The notes under the pieces: model-generated
Told to the model about the DNA's origin: nothing
What the model saw: only the letters and a program-made list of their open reading frames with translations
Databases searched by the model: none
Origin: Natronosalvus rutilus
GTDB taxonomy: Archaea; Halobacteriota; Halobacteria; Halobacteriales; Natrialbaceae
Reading direction: 5' to 3'
Length of the DNA stretch: 64,000 nt
Assembly: GCF_024204665.1 (NCBI RefSeq)
Contig: NZ_CP100355.1
Coordinates: forward strand, 2,957,451-3,021,450
Part shown: positions 27,498 to 36,244 of the stretch, piece by piece
Position numbering within the stretch: the first letter of the stretch is position 1
Layout of the letters: each line of letters opens with the position of its first letter
Position numbers and translations under genes: made by a program

Positions 27498-28265
27498 CTA
27501 CTCGAGTTGGATCGCAGAAAGCGATTGTTCGGGGCTAGCTGTGCGAGAACGGTCGTCCTCGGTCGTAACGACGAAGTCGACGTCCGCACCGACGTCGTCG
27601 ACCGGAGGCTCTGAATTTGAATCCGAATCCGGATCGGAGAGCACGGTGACCGCATCCACGAGCAGCGGCGCGACGACGCCCCCGACGACCGCTCGCGGAT
27701 CCGAAAGGGGCGCCCGCAGCGCCACCCGATCGCCAGTCTCGAGCCCCCACTCGTCGACGACATCGGTGGCCGCCTCGAGCACCGACCGGTGACTGTACTC
27801 GCGCCGGCCGTCGACGAGCAACGGCGTCTCGGGATCGACCTCGAGGGGCGGAAACGACGGATTCTCGCTCCAGAGGCCGCTCTCGAGGTGACGGACTCCT
27901 GGATCGTCGGGGCGCTCGCCGTAACCGACTCGCTGAGCACCTTCGGGGAGAGCGTACTCCCCGAGGTTGCTAACCGGCGCGACGAGTGTTCGCAGATCCT
28001 CGCTCCCTCCCAGGTCGTGGGGCGGATCGAACCTGGTCCGGGACTCGAGCAGCGCCGTCCCGAAAAACGAGAGCAGTGCGAGCGGGCCCGATCCGACGAC
28101 GCCGACGGTAACGCCCCGGCGAACGCCCGTGTGGCGCAGGAAGTTCCCGGCCTTCCACGCCGAGGTGCGAAGCCAGTGGGCGTCGTACGTCCGACCGGTT
28201 GCGTCCTCGAGTGCCGGCCGCTCGCTCCGCCGCTCGCGTTCGAAACACGCAGCCAGCGTCTCCAT
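27498..28265 (-). CDS. Short AMP-binding-enzyme-like protein (truncated acyl/acetyl-CoA synthetase family)
   Basis: The protein has 255 residues from the ATG at 28265 (METLAACFERERRSERPALE). The pattern resembles the start of AMP-forming synthetases: DATGRTYDAHWLRTSAWKAG, then LRHTGVRRGVTVGVV, then LALLSFFGTALL. Later REYSHRSVLEAATDVVDEWG and LETGDRVALRAPLSDPRA resemble the central segment. The usual adenylation core (T-S/T-GTTG-P-K) and the C-terminal lysine domain are absent, and the length is less than half the family norm. It is probably non-catalytic. Similar short forms occur in haloarchaea, so I treat it as a gene rather than debris. Confidence 0.65.
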   Translation of the reverse strand: METLAACFERERRSERPALEDATGRTYDAHWLRTSAWKAGNFLRHTGVRRGVTVGVVGSGPLALLSFFGTALLESRTRFDPPHDLGGSEDLRTLVAPVSNLGEYALPEGAQRVGYGERPDDPGVRHLESGLWSENPSFPPLEVDPETPLLVDGRREYSHRSVLEAATDVVDEWGLETGDRVALRAPLSDPRAVVGGVVAPLLVDAVTVLSDPDSDSNSEPPVDDVGADVDFVVTTEDDRSRTASPEQSLSAIQLE

Positions 28266-28366
28266 ACCGGTCCTACTCACCGTGATTACAAAAGCGCCGT
28301 CACTTCCGGGCTGGCTCGAGGGTGCAGGAAGTAGAGACGAGAAGTGAGAGACTCGAAAACGAGAAC

Positions 28367-29530
28367 TTAGAAACTCCGCTTGATCTTCTCGAAGAAGCCC
28401 TCGCTGACCTCAATTTCCTCGCCGCCGGCCTCGGCGAACGCCTCGAGCGCCTCCCGTTGCTCGTCGTTGAGCGACTCGGGTGTGACGACCTGCACGCGCA
28501 CGTAGAGGTCCCCCTGGCCGTAGCGCCGGAGCCGCGGCATCCCCTTGCCCTCGAGGCGGAACGTTTCCCCGCTCTGGGTTCCCTTCGGGACCTCGAACTC
28601 GACCGAGCCCTCGAGCGTCGGCACCTGTACGCTGTCGCCGAAGGTGGCCTGCGGGAACGAGATTGGGAGCTGGTAGTGGAGGTCGTCACCCTCGCGTTCG
28701 AACTCGGGGTGATCGGCGATCGAGATGTCGATCAGCAGGTCGCCGTGGGGCCCACCGTTCGGACTCGGGGCGCCCTCGCTCTCCATCCGGAGGGTCTGGC
28801 CGTCGTCGATGCCCGCTGGAATTTCGACGGACAGCGAGGCCTCGTTACGAACGTACCCCTCCCCGCGACAGTCGTCGCAGGTTTCGGAGTACAGCGTCCC
28901 CTCGCCCTCACACCGAGGACAGGTCGTCGTCTGCTGGACCCGACCGAGCGGCGTCTGCTGGACCTGGGTCACCTGGCCGCGACCCTGACACTCCGGACAG
29001 GTCGACGCCTCGGCTTCGGGCGGATGGCCCTCGCCGTCGCAGGTCTCACACGCCTCCGGGCGCTCGACCGTGAACTGCTTTTTGACGCCCTCGAACGCCT
29101 GCTCGAGGTCGATCTCGAGGCCCGTTCGGAGGTCTCGACCCTTGCGGGGCCGGTTGCGACCGCGGCCGCGACTACCACCGCCGAAGACCTGCTCGAAGAT
29201 GTCGCCGAGGCCGCCGCCCATGCCACCCATACCGCCCATGCCGCCGAACGGATCGCCGCCCATCCCACCCGGACCGCCACCGCCGGCATCGAAGCCGTGT
29301 TTCTCGGCCTGTTCGAATTGATCGTGGCCCATCCGGTCGTAGGCCTGGCGCTTGTCCTCGTCGGTGAGCACCTTCTTCGCCTTCTGGATCTTCTTGAACT
29401 TCTCTTCGGCGTCCGGATCGTCGCTGACGTCCGGATGGTACTCCGTGGCCTTCTTCCGGTACGCCTTTTTGATCTCCTCGGCGGAAGCGTCCTGGCTCAC
29501 GCCGAGCACGTCGTAGAAGTCCTCGCTCAT
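28367..29530 (-). CDS. dnaJ: Chaperone DnaJ (Hsp40)
   Basis: The 387-residue protein has a complete class I layout: J domain (FYDVLGVSQDASAEEIKKAY, HPD in YHPDVSDD near residue 33), Gly/Met/Phe-rich region (about 75-120), four CxxCxGxG zinc repeats (CETCDGEG, CPECQGRG, CPRCEGEG, CDDCRGEG) and the C-terminal substrate domains. It stimulates DnaK ATPase and delivers unfolded clients in the cytoplasm. It lies 353 bp downstream of dnaK on the same strand. The spacing suggests its own promoter or a processed transcript. Confidence 0.97.
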   Translation of the reverse strand: MSEDFYDVLGVSQDASAEEIKKAYRKKATEYHPDVSDDPDAEEKFKKIQKAKKVLTDEDKRQAYDRMGHDQFEQAEKHGFDAGGGGPGGMGGDPFGGMGGMGGMGGGLGDIFEQVFGGGSRGRGRNRPRKGRDLRTGLEIDLEQAFEGVKKQFTVERPEACETCDGEGHPPEAEASTCPECQGRGQVTQVQQTPLGRVQQTTTCPRCEGEGTLYSETCDDCRGEGYVRNEASLSVEIPAGIDDGQTLRMESEGAPSPNGGPHGDLLIDISIADHPEFEREGDDLHYQLPISFPQATFGDSVQVPTLEGSVEFEVPKGTQSGETFRLEGKGMPRLRRYGQGDLYVRVQVVTPESLNDEQREALEAFAEAGGEEIEVSEGFFEKIKRSF

Positions 29531-29883
29531 TCGTTATCCAATGGTATACCGTTGAGACACTTGAAACGACCGTTCTGCGTTCACTGCTTGAGCGAGGGCA
29601 GAGCGGAGAGCGAAACGGCGAGGGCCCGAACTCGAGTCTCCTGGTCTCCGGATCGAGTCTTTCGACTTTCTGAGTGTACCTTTTTTCTCATGTCGAGCCA
29701 CCGCCCTCAGGTCGAGCCTCACAGTCCTCGGATCGGTGCCCAGACGTCGCTCTCGACCAGGCTCGTAATCAGGAACGTATCCAGATCCGTAACGAACGCA
29801 AGTGCTGGCTGACGAGCACCGACTCGTTTCGTCCTCGACAGCGATCAGCACGTTGTCGACGGCCGATTCAGCGTTGGGCCTCG
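29531..29883. other. Spacer between dnaK and dnaJ
   Basis: 353 bp. The only frame across it (105 codons, minus strand) has no clear composition or motif of a real protein. The dnaJ promoter should lie here. Confidence 0.5.
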
Positions 29884-31803
29884 TTACTCGTCGTCGTCTT
29901 CTTCCACATCTTCGAAATCGGCATCGACGAACTCCTCGCCCTCGTCGTCGCCAGCCGCACCGCCGGGGCCGGGGTTCGGGCCGCCGCCCATGCCTGCGCC
30001 GGCTCCAGCGGCGCCAGCACCGCCTGCGCCACCTGCGCCGCCAGCACCGCCTGCCGCCGCGGCCTCCTGGTAGATCTGCTTGCCGATCTCCTGGAGTTCG
30101 GTGCTCAGATCCTCGGTCGCCGCTTCGATCTCCTCGGCACCGGCGTCGGAGTCGTCGATCGTCTCCTCGAGGTCGTCGACCGCGGCCTCGATGCTCTCGC
30201 GGAGGTCGTCGTCGACGTCGTCGTTCTCCTCGAGGAGCGTTTCGGCGCGCTGGATCGTCGCCTCGGCCGTGTTCCGGGCCTCGATACGGTCGCGGCGCTG
30301 CTTGTCCTCTTCGGCGTGTTCCTCGGCCTCGCGCTGCATGCGCTCGATCTCGGCGTCGGAGAGACCTGCGCCGCCCTCGATGGTGATCTCTTCGCTGGTG
30401 CCGGTTCCCTTGTCCTCCGCGCTCACGTTGACGATGCCGTTCTCGTCGATGGAGAACGTCACCTCGATTTGTGGAGTTCCCGCAGGCGCGGGCGGAATAC
30501 CGGTCAGGTGGAACTCGCCGAGCATCTCGTTCTTGTTCGCGAGTTCGCGCTCACCCTGGAAGACCCGGACCTGGACGGACGTCTGGTTGTCCGCGGCGGT
30601 CGTGAAGATCTTCGACTCCTCGGTCGGAATCGTCGTGTTCTTCTCGATAAGGCGCTCGAAGAGGCCGCCCTTGACCTCGATCCCCAGGCTCAGGGGGGTG
30701 ACGTCGAGCAAGACGATGTCGTCGACCTCGCCGCCCAGCACGCCGCCCTGGATCGCCGCGCCCAGCGCGACGGCCTCGTCGGGGTTGACGTTCTTCTGGG
30801 GGGCCTCGCCGATCAGTTCCTCGACCTGCTCGCTGACCTGAGGCATCCGGGTCGACCCGCCGACGAGGATGACCTCGTCGATGTCCTCTTTCTCGTAGCC
30901 CGCGTCCTCAAGGGCCTGCTCGGTCGGCTCGACCGTGCGACCAATCAGGTCCGAGGTGAGCGATTCGAACTTCGCCCGCGTGAGGGACTTCTCCAGGTGG
31001 ATAGGTCCGTCGTCGGTGGCCGTGATGAACGGCAGGTTGATCTCGGTCTCCTTGCGCGAGGAGAGTTCGATTTTGGCCTCCTCAGCGGCGTCCTTGAGCC
31101 GCTGGAGGGCCTGTCGGTCCTCGCGGAGGTCCATGCCGTGTTCGTCCTCGAACTCCTCGGCCAGCCAGTCGATGATCGCGTGGTCCCAGTCGTCGCCACC
31201 GAGGTCGTTGTCCCCGTTGGTCGCGACGACCTCGTAGACGCCGCCACCGAGGTCGAGGATGGAGACGTCGAAGGTACCGCCACCGAGGTCGTAGACGAGT
31301 ACCGTCTGGTCGGAGTCGTCGTCGAGACCGTAGGCCATCGACGCGGCCGTTGGCTCGTTGATGATGCGCTCGACGTCGAAGCCGGCAATTTCGCCGGCGT
31401 CTTTGGTCGCCTGTCGCTGGGTGTCAGAGAAGTACGCCGGGACCGTGATGACGGCCTTCTCGACGTCGTCACCGAGGTACTCCTCGGCGTCGCGCTTGAT
31501 CTTCTGGAGGATCATCGCCGAGATCTGCTGGGGCGTGTACTCCTCGCCCTCGATCTCGACGGTGTAGTCCTCCTCGCCCATGTGGCGCTTGATCGACGCG
31601 ATGGTCTTCTCCGGGTTCTGGATCGCCTGGTTCTTCGCCGGTTTGCCGACGAGGCGCTCGTCGTCGTCGGTGAACGCAACGACGGAGGGCGTCGTTCGGT
31701 CGCCCTCCGCGTTGACGATGATCTCCGGATCGCCGCCTTCCATCACCGCGAAGGCGCTGTTCGTCGTCCCGAGGTCGATTCCGAGAATCTTGTTACTCGC
31801 CAT
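29884..31803 (-). CDS. dnaK: Chaperone DnaK (Hsp70)
   Basis: The protein has 639 residues from the ATG at 31803 ([18 protein letters not shown]). The longer frame adds seven residues that relatives lack. Signatures are [22 protein letters not shown] and [13 protein letters not shown]. The substrate domain follows [13 protein letters not shown]. The lid ends in an Ala/Gly/Met-rich repeat (GGAGGAGGAGGAGAAGAG) and an acidic tail [17 protein letters not shown] typical of halophiles. It folds and protects proteins with DnaJ and GrpE. grpE, usually adjacent in haloarchaea, is not seen upstream in this window. Confidence 0.97.
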   Translation of the reverse strand: MASNKILGIDLGTTNSAFAVMEGGDPEIIVNAEGDRTTPSVVAFTDDDERLVGKPAKNQAIQNPEKTIASIKRHMGEEDYTVEIEGEEYTPQQISAMILQKIKRDAEEYLGDDVEKAVITVPAYFSDTQRQATKDAGEIAGFDVERIINEPTAASMAYGLDDDSDQTVLVYDLGGGTFDVSILDLGGGVYEVVATNGDNDLGGDDWDHAIIDWLAEEFEDEHGMDLREDRQALQRLKDAAEEAKIELSSRKETEINLPFITATDDGPIHLEKSLTRAKFESLTSDLIGRTVEPTEQALEDAGYEKEDIDEVILVGGSTRMPQVSEQVEELIGEAPQKNVNPDEAVALGAAIQGGVLGGEVDDIVLLDVTPLSLGIEVKGGLFERLIEKNTTIPTEESKIFTTAADNQTSVQVRVFQGERELANKNEMLGEFHLTGIPPAPAGTPQIEVTFSIDENGIVNVSAEDKGTGTSEEITIEGGAGLSDAEIERMQREAEEHAEEDKQRRDRIEARNTAEATIQRAETLLEENDDVDDDLRESIEAAVDDLEETIDDSDAGAEEIEAATEDLSTELQEIGKQIYQEAAAAGGAGGAGGAGGAGAAGAGAGMGGGPNPGPGGAAGDDEGEEFVDADFEDVEEDDDE

Positions 31804-31828
31804 CTGGTCCCCACTTGTGCGCACTTTG

Positions 31829-31840
31829 GTTTAAAGGTTA
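31829..31840 (-). promoter_or_regulatory. Probable dnaK promoter
   Basis: On the minus strand aacctttaaacc places a TATA-like tttaaa 27-32 bp before the dnaK ATG. The leader would be only a few bases. No repeat that would mark a known heat-shock regulator site is evident. Confidence 0.45.
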
Positions 31841-32229
31841 CTACACGGCACGAGGTGGCGAATATAATCCACGTTTAGCAGCGTGCTCACAAGTTGACGG
31901 TGGGCTACGGGTGATAGACGGTCGATAAGACGTCATCGACTCGTTCTCGAGAAGACGGTATTCCTACCGAAGCGATGGTACTCGGCGAACGACTGTTAGC
32001 GAGGTCTATAATATGGATTAAACGGGTTCGTTCGTCTCGAGAGAACAACGTCGAGAACAGTCCGGTCTTCGTGGAATTGCATTCAGGGACACCGAGTATT
32101 TCGATGTTAATCGGCCGCAGAGACGACTTACATTAGCTCAAGAGTTTTTGCATGTACTCCTTAATTAATAGACATACATTCACACATCGTTGAATACCAC
32201 AACAAACGCACAATTATTGGACGAGAAAG
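31841..32229. other. Divergent intergenic region between dnaK and the beta-helix protein gene
   Basis: About 390 bp that become AT-rich towards the right (ttaattaatagacatac near 32161). No convincing open frame or RNA gene. It marks the change from core genes to the surface-polymer block. Confidence 0.5.
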
Positions 32230-32261
32230 TTTATGTATCATTGGTAAAGTCCCCTGACTGT

Positions 32262-34454
32262 ATGGCACGCGACACTCCGGTCGACTCGAGTAGCGATCAG
32301 CTACCTGAACGTAATCAGCGCCAAACGACTGATGGAATCCTCCATCGGCGTTCGTATCTCAAACTTGCTGGCTCGGCTGCCGGCCTAGTCGCCGGGACAG
32401 GAACGGCGGCGGCCGCCGCTGACGTCGACCCGGACGTCAACATTGTAGATGCCGGTGCGGATAACTCCGGGAACACGTCGATCAACCACGTTCTCGAGTC
32501 CGTTCACGGGAACGGTACGACGATTTACTTTCCGCCGGGAGAGTATCGCCTCGATTCCTTTCATAACGGGGCGGACGACTGGACGTGGTACGGCGAGGAC
32601 GCGAGGTTCGTTGTTCCATCCCACGTCACCGAGAAGTACCTTCACCTGACGGGAAATGGCTGGACCATCGACGGCATCGACATCGACCTGTCCGCTGACG
32701 GCGCGGCCCCGGTCAACTTCCTTCATGGCGGCAACTGGACGTTCAGGAACGTCGAGTTCGTCGGGCGGATGAGCGACCCATCAAACCGCGGCAGTTCGAG
32801 CCTCCTCTATATGGACGCCGACCGCGGCACCCAAGGGCTCGTCGAAAACGTCCGCGCGATGGACGGCTCAGCGGCCGTCGACGAATCGTCTAACCGCGGC
32901 GGACTACGAATCGTCGGCTCCGAGGGTGACCTAACGCTGCGAAACGTAGCGGTCTCGGGCTTCGCGAACAACTCGATGTACTTCCACAACATGCCCGGTC
33001 ACCTGTTGATCGACAACTGCTACCTCGAGGACACGAACACGGGTATCAGAATCGGTGGGAACACGACGGTTCGAGACACCGTGTTCAACCAGTCGCAAGC
33101 CCCACCAGCGCGATGGTCTGGTGCGAGCGCGGCGCGCGGTATCTGGATCAACTCGAATAGCTCGACTTCGGGCGACATCACCATCGAAGGCTGTGAGTTC
33201 GTGATGACCGATCCGAGTGGTGCCCACGCGATTTACACGTCGAATTCTCACGAGGGAATCGAGGTCCGCGATTGCGTGATCCGCCAGGATAGCGACTTTT
33301 ACGCCGTTCAGCTCACCGAGGGCGGTTCAGGACAGACGATCATCGAGAACGTCTCGATCACCGGCGACTCCTCGAAGGCGGGCATCTACCTCAGCGGTCG
33401 GAGCGGTGCTCGACTGCGCAGTCTTTGTCTCCAGAAAGCCGGAGACGGCGTCCGCGTTCGGAACTCGAGCGACGTTCGGGTCGAGAACTCGACGATCAAC
33501 GTCACCGGAAACCCTGTCAGTGGAAGCCCGACCACGAGCGGTATCTCGAATAGCGGAACGTGTCCGGTCCCGGACGGCGACTGGGCACCGGAGGAGACGA
33601 ACGACAAAGATAGCGGGAACGACGACGAACGGGAAGAGGCAACCGAACCCGACGGAACGCCGATCCGTCTCGAGGGCGAAGCCGAGTACCGAATCGCCGT
33701 CAGCGGCGACATCCAACCAGCGCCCGAGATCGCTCAGTGGGTAACCGAAGGCGAACAGTACGGCGACAGCGAGGTCGACTGGTATCTCACCGGCTCATGG
33801 ACGGAGTGGTACTTCACTGGGGAGATCGAAGCGTTCGACCTCGAGAACGTCGAGGAGCTCACCGTCTACCTCGACGGAGAGGAGGTGGACCCGGATGCGC
33901 TCGGAGCGTCCGACGACGCCGAATCAACGGAGAAGACTCTCCGACTCGAGGGTGAGTGCGACTACCTGATTGAGGTCAGCGGCGACATCCGTCCGGATGA
34001 GAAGATCGCTCAGTGGGTGACCGAGGGCGAGCAGTACGGCGATGGGCAGGTCGACTGGTATCTCACCGGCTCATGGACCGAGTGGCACTACACGGGTGAG
34101 ATTGAGACCTTCGAGGTCGACTCGACCGACGACCTTCGAGTCTTCGTCGACGGCGAGGCGGTCGATCCCTACAGTCTGGCCGCGTCGAGTGGGACGGACA
34201 CAGAGTCCGTGTTGCGACTTGAGGGAACTACGGACTACTTCGTAGAAGTGAGCGGCGACATTCGCCCGGACGAGGAAATCGCACAGTGGGTGACCGAGGG
34301 CGAACAGTACGGTGATGGGAAGGTCGACTGGTATCTCACCGAATCCTGGACCCAGTGGTACTTCACCGGCGATATCGAAACGTTCGAAGTGAACTCCACC
34401 GACGACCTTCGGATTTTCGTCGACGGGATCGAAGTGAACACGAACTCGCTGTAG
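32262..34454 (+). CDS. Tat-exported right-handed beta-helix protein with three C-terminal repeats
   Basis: The protein has 730 residues from the ATG at 32262. The frame starts earlier, but this ATG follows a TATA-like tttatgta at 32230-32237. A Tat signal HRRSYLKLAGSAAGLVAG lies near residue 28 and ends in an Ala run. About residues 55-440 have pectate-lyase-like beta-helix character: VDAGADNSGNTSINHVLES, TIYFPPGEYRLDSFHN, then rungs such as LTLRNVAVSGFANNSMYFHN. After an acidic linker come three tandem repeats of about 91 residues sharing EIAQWVTEGEQYGD and VDWYLTGSWTEW. The fold suits polysaccharide binding or cleavage. No catalytic site can be assigned. It opens the surface block. Confidence 0.85.
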   Translation: MARDTPVDSSSDQLPERNQRQTTDGILHRRSYLKLAGSAAGLVAGTGTAAAAADVDPDVNIVDAGADNSGNTSINHVLESVHGNGTTIYFPPGEYRLDSFHNGADDWTWYGEDARFVVPSHVTEKYLHLTGNGWTIDGIDIDLSADGAAPVNFLHGGNWTFRNVEFVGRMSDPSNRGSSSLLYMDADRGTQGLVENVRAMDGSAAVDESSNRGGLRIVGSEGDLTLRNVAVSGFANNSMYFHNMPGHLLIDNCYLEDTNTGIRIGGNTTVRDTVFNQSQAPPARWSGASAARGIWINSNSSTSGDITIEGCEFVMTDPSGAHAIYTSNSHEGIEVRDCVIRQDSDFYAVQLTEGGSGQTIIENVSITGDSSKAGIYLSGRSGARLRSLCLQKAGDGVRVRNSSDVRVENSTINVTGNPVSGSPTTSGISNSGTCPVPDGDWAPEETNDKDSGNDDEREEATEPDGTPIRLEGEAEYRIAVSGDIQPAPEIAQWVTEGEQYGDSEVDWYLTGSWTEWYFTGEIEAFDLENVEELTVYLDGEEVDPDALGASDDAESTEKTLRLEGECDYLIEVSGDIRPDEKIAQWVTEGEQYGDGQVDWYLTGSWTEWHYTGEIETFEVDSTDDLRVFVDGEAVDPYSLAASSGTDTESVLRLEGTTDYFVEVSGDIRPDEEIAQWVTEGEQYGDGKVDWYLTESWTQWYFTGDIETFEVNSTDDLRIFVDGIEVNTNSL
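33663..34454 (+). repeat. Three tandem coding repeats in the beta-helix protein
   Basis: Units start at 33663, 33939 and 34212 (periods 276 and 273 bp). Each encodes LRLEG, a (V/I)SGDI motif, EIAQWVTEGEQYGD, VDWYL, W-(E/Q)W-(Y/H)(F/Y)TG(E/D)IE and a final (V/I)FVDG-like strand. Units 2 and 3 are closest to each other. The pattern suggests a repeated beta-sandwich adhesion or carbohydrate-binding module. Confidence 0.85.
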
Positions 34455-34771
34455 CCGCTGCATCGGTACCCAAACGTTCTTTTCTGCGTCCGGACTGCTC
34501 TGCTGGATCACCCGCACTCGGTCGATACGTAACAGACGAGGCCGGTGCCGTTGGGAGCGTTACCGACGAGCGTGTACCGCGGCCCGGATTGCTCAGCACC
34601 GATAGGGAGTGAATAACGATTTTCCCCGCGATTCAGTCCTTCAATAACAATGTCTGTCTCACCTGACTATCATCGTATGAACAGTAAATTCGCGGGGACG
34701 GCTCGAGCCGCCGTACGTATCCGCTCGAAGAGTGCGCGAGTCACGACTAGGTATGCGAGCAGCCCACGGAT
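34455..34771. other. Intergenic region before the flippase gene
   Basis: 317 bp without a gene. It holds a 9-bp inverted repeat, TCCCCGCGA (34623-34631) and TCGCGGGGA (34690-34698), separated by 58 bp. This could be an operator pair or a long stem in the transcript. No strong TATA was identified before 34772. Confidence 0.45.
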
Positions 34772-36244
34772 ATGAGTCGGCCGGATTCGCTCGGATCTCG
34801 ATTCACAGTCGAGTTCGTCGGTCAGCTCGCCGCGACGGTTGCCGGTGGGCTGCTGACGATTCTCCTCGCCCGGCTGCTCGGTCCCGATGAGTATGGGCTC
34901 CTGTTCCTTGCGATCGCCGTCTTCGGCTCGCTCGGCATCCTCAGCAAACTCGGAATCGCGAAGTCGGGCGCTCGATACATCGCCGAGTACAAGGAACGGC
35001 GACCCGAGCAGATCCCCCACATCATCCGGACGACCGCCTGGTACAACTTGCTGGCCATCGCCGTCGTCGGTACCGCACTGGTCGTCGGTCACCGACACCT
35101 CGCTCGAGTGATCGGAGAGCCGTCATTGACGCCATTTTTGCTCCTCGGCGCTCTCTACCTCGCGCTCGAGGCGAGCAGCACATACGTCCGCCTCATACTG
35201 CAGGGGTTCGAGCAGATCAAGGTATCGGCTGCGGTCCACGCGCTAGACCGCGTGAGTCGTTTGGCGTTCGCCGTGGGCCTCGTTGTCCTCGGATTCGGCG
35301 CCCTTGGTGCTCTCGCCGGTTACCTGCTAAGCTTCGCCTTCGCATCAGCAGTCGGAATTGGCTTTCTCTATGTTCGCCAGTATCGGCCGCTCGACACCGG
35401 CGCGTCGATCGAGGACGGTCTCCGACGAAGGATCGGATCATACACTGTCCCGCTGACCGCGACCAGCACGGCGAACACGCTCGACAAGAAAGTCGACACC
35501 ATTCTCGTCGGCTTCTTCCTCTCGCCGGTCGCAGTCTCCTACTACGTCCTCAGCAAACAGATCGTCCAGTTCGTCGAGACACCCATGTCGGCCCTCGGGT
35601 TCACGCTCTCGCCGACGTTCGGCGCCGAGAAGGCGAGCGACAACATTGAGCGAGCCGCCCGACTGTACGAAACCTCGCTCGTTTACTCGCTGCTCCTCTA
35701 CGTTCCCGTTGGAGCGGGTATCGTCCTCGTCGCCGAACCGACCGTCTCACTCCTGGTCGGTCAGGAGTATCTCGGAGCCGTCCCCGTCCTGCAGGTTCTC
35801 GCGGCGTACGCCGTCTTGCAGGCCGTAACGAACCTCACCAGCAACGGGCTAGACTACCTCGGCCGCGCCCGGTCCCGAGCCGTTGTCAAGGGGACGACGG
35901 CCGCACTGAACGTCGTCCTTAACGTCCTCCTGATACCGACGCTCGGTGTCGTTGGGGCCGCTATCGCGACCGTCATTACGTACTCGATGTACACCCTCGC
36001 GAACGTCTACATCATCCACCAGGAGTTCTCCCTACGTCTCGGCTATCTGGTTCGACGACTCGTCGCCATCGGCGCCATCACGGGCATCATGGCGCTCACG
36101 GTCGCCGCCGTCACCGACTACATCACCTCGATTCCGTCTCTCCTCCTCGTCGTCGGTCTCGGAGTCGTGGTCTGGGGAGCACTCTCGGTGGCGACCGGCC
36201 TACTCGACATCGCCGACGTTCGCTCAACGCTTCAACACTCATGA
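34772..36244 (+). CDS. Polysaccharide/lipid-linked oligosaccharide flippase (Wzx/MOP type)
   Basis: The 490-residue protein has about 12-14 hydrophobic segments throughout. It opens with the family-type start FTVEFVGQLAATVAGGLLTI, then LLARLLGPDEYGLLFLAIAV and KLGIAKSGARYIAEYKERRP. Later FFLSPVAVSYYVLSKQIVQF and LVEPT-like VLVAEPTVSLLVGQEYLGAV match the MOP exporters. Such proteins turn lipid-linked sugars across the membrane for exopolysaccharide, S-layer glycan or lipoglycan synthesis. The stop overlaps the next start (ATGA). No glycosyltransferase lies beside it, which is unusual. Confidence 0.88.
   Translation: MSRPDSLGSRFTVEFVGQLAATVAGGLLTILLARLLGPDEYGLLFLAIAVFGSLGILSKLGIAKSGARYIAEYKERRPEQIPHIIRTTAWYNLLAIAVVGTALVVGHRHLARVIGEPSLTPFLLLGALYLALEASSTYVRLILQGFEQIKVSAAVHALDRVSRLAFAVGLVVLGFGALGALAGYLLSFAFASAVGIGFLYVRQYRPLDTGASIEDGLRRRIGSYTVPLTATSTANTLDKKVDTILVGFFLSPVAVSYYVLSKQIVQFVETPMSALGFTLSPTFGAEKASDNIERAARLYETSLVYSLLLYVPVGAGIVLVAEPTVSLLVGQEYLGAVPVLQVLAAYAVLQAVTNLTSNGLDYLGRARSRAVVKGTTAALNVVLNVLLIPTLGVVGAAIATVITYSMYTLANVYIIHQEFSLRLGYLVRRLVAIGAITGIMALTVAAVTDYITSIPSLLLVVGLGVVVWGALSVATGLLDIADVRSTLQHS

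Noticed and set aside
29534-29851. 105-codon minus-strand frame between dnaK and dnaJ
   Set aside because: No family features, Arg/Ser-rich composition and no start signal. More likely spacer.
29674-31878. 734-codon plus-strand open frame opposite dnaK
   Set aside because: Antisense shadow of dnaK, created by its codon bias. A haloarchaeal NAD-GDH-like reading of dnaK antisense frames is a known artefact type.
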